64,000 nucleotides of DNA from Psychromonas sp. Urea-02u-13 (lineage in GTDB: Bacteria; Pseudomonadota; Gammaproteobacteria; Enterobacterales; Psychromonadaceae). The stretch is from NCBI RefSeq assembly GCF_002835995.1, contig NZ_PJBZ01000037.1, positions 26,781-90,780 of the forward strand, given 5' to 3'. Under the pieces are notes generated by a model. That model had not been told where the DNA came from, did no database searches, and saw only the letters and a list, made by a program, of their open reading frames with translations. The position numbers and the translations under genes are program-made. Shown here in pieces: positions 63,862 to 64,000 of the stretch. Every line of letters starts with the position of its first letter. Position 1 is the stretch's first letter.

Positions 63862-64000
63862 ATAAATATTCTAGCTTTGCGCCCATTTAACTTGTACGGC
63901 AAGATCATTATAAATTTTGAGATAAATTGAACTTTTTCAATAAGTAGCGATCAGATCACCATATACTAACAATCAACTATTTGGTGATAACAATCAGGGC

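Noticed and set aside
1..64000. tRNA or rRNA genes, CRISPR arrays, prophage or intact IS elements
   Set aside because: None was seen on reading the sequence and its open frames; a dedicated search could still find a short tRNA-like gene I missed.

Overview
The window reads as a contiguous stretch of core chromosome from an AT-rich marine gammaproteobacterium. Gene content and protein style (RecQ, HemG, GlnE, PilMNOPQ, MetH, LexA, SthA, YcbX) fit the Psychromonas/Moritella/Shewanella side of the class. A cold-adapted Psychromonas-like organism is my best guess, not a proven assignment. Coding density is high, most neighbours are co-directional with 1-8 bp overlaps, and I saw no tRNA, rRNA, CRISPR array, prophage or intact insertion sequence.

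Layout. 1-3.9 kb: a cupin fragment, an OLD-family ATPase/nuclease (YbjD), a MITE-like element and two small genes. 3.9-11 kb: a minus-strand run plsB, rhodanese, yigZ, trkH, hemG, recQ. 11.2-16.5 kb: plus-strand dgkA, dnaB, alr, menC, menE. 16.4-23 kb: a membrane diguanylate cyclase, an LpxL-type acyltransferase and glnE. 23-25.5 kb: a YjfI-YjfJ(PspA)-YjfK cluster plus a small protein resembling two ribbon-helix-helix units. 25.5-26.9 kb: a lipoprotein with an Ig-like domain and EF-hand-like loops. 27-38.6 kb: the conserved block pilMNOPQ, aroK, aroB, damX, dam, rpe, gph, trpS, with mrcA divergent. 41.5-45.6 kb: an OmpR-type two-component pair divergent from a Spy/CpxP protein, then yrfG and nudE. 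45.6-50.4 kb: sthA, yijD, mgsA, ycbX and two unknown genes. 50.5-60.6 kb: a SWIM/SNF2 helicase, metH, a 1-kb region without a convincing gene, metA with a MetJ-type operator, and a GNAT. 60.6-63.8 kb: a DinF-like MATE transporter, a degenerate receiver domain, an SCO1 protein and lexA with two abutting SOS boxes.

Functional links. Lipid and envelope biogenesis is covered by plsB, dgkA, the LpxL homologue, mrcA, alr and damX. Menaquinone synthesis (menC, menE) is near the quinone-dependent HemG. DNA maintenance is covered by recQ, dnaB, dam, lexA, YbjD and the SNF2 helicase. Methionine synthesis is covered by metA and metH. Two envelope-stress modules (PspA-like, and OmpR/kinase/Spy) are present.

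The least ordinary signals are: (i) a dispersed family of short elements with inverted-repeat ends and a shared core, one pair of inner arms showing a compensatory change; (ii) a receiver-domain protein that has lost the phospho-acceptor and other catalytic residues, placed between SCO1 and the DinF-like transporter; (iii) the metA-metH spacer, with a duplicated, coding-like segment and nested inverted repeats; (iv) a PlsB about 100 residues short at its C-terminus; (v) the PspA-like cluster with its extra putative DNA-binding protein. No clearly new defence or mobile system is evident.
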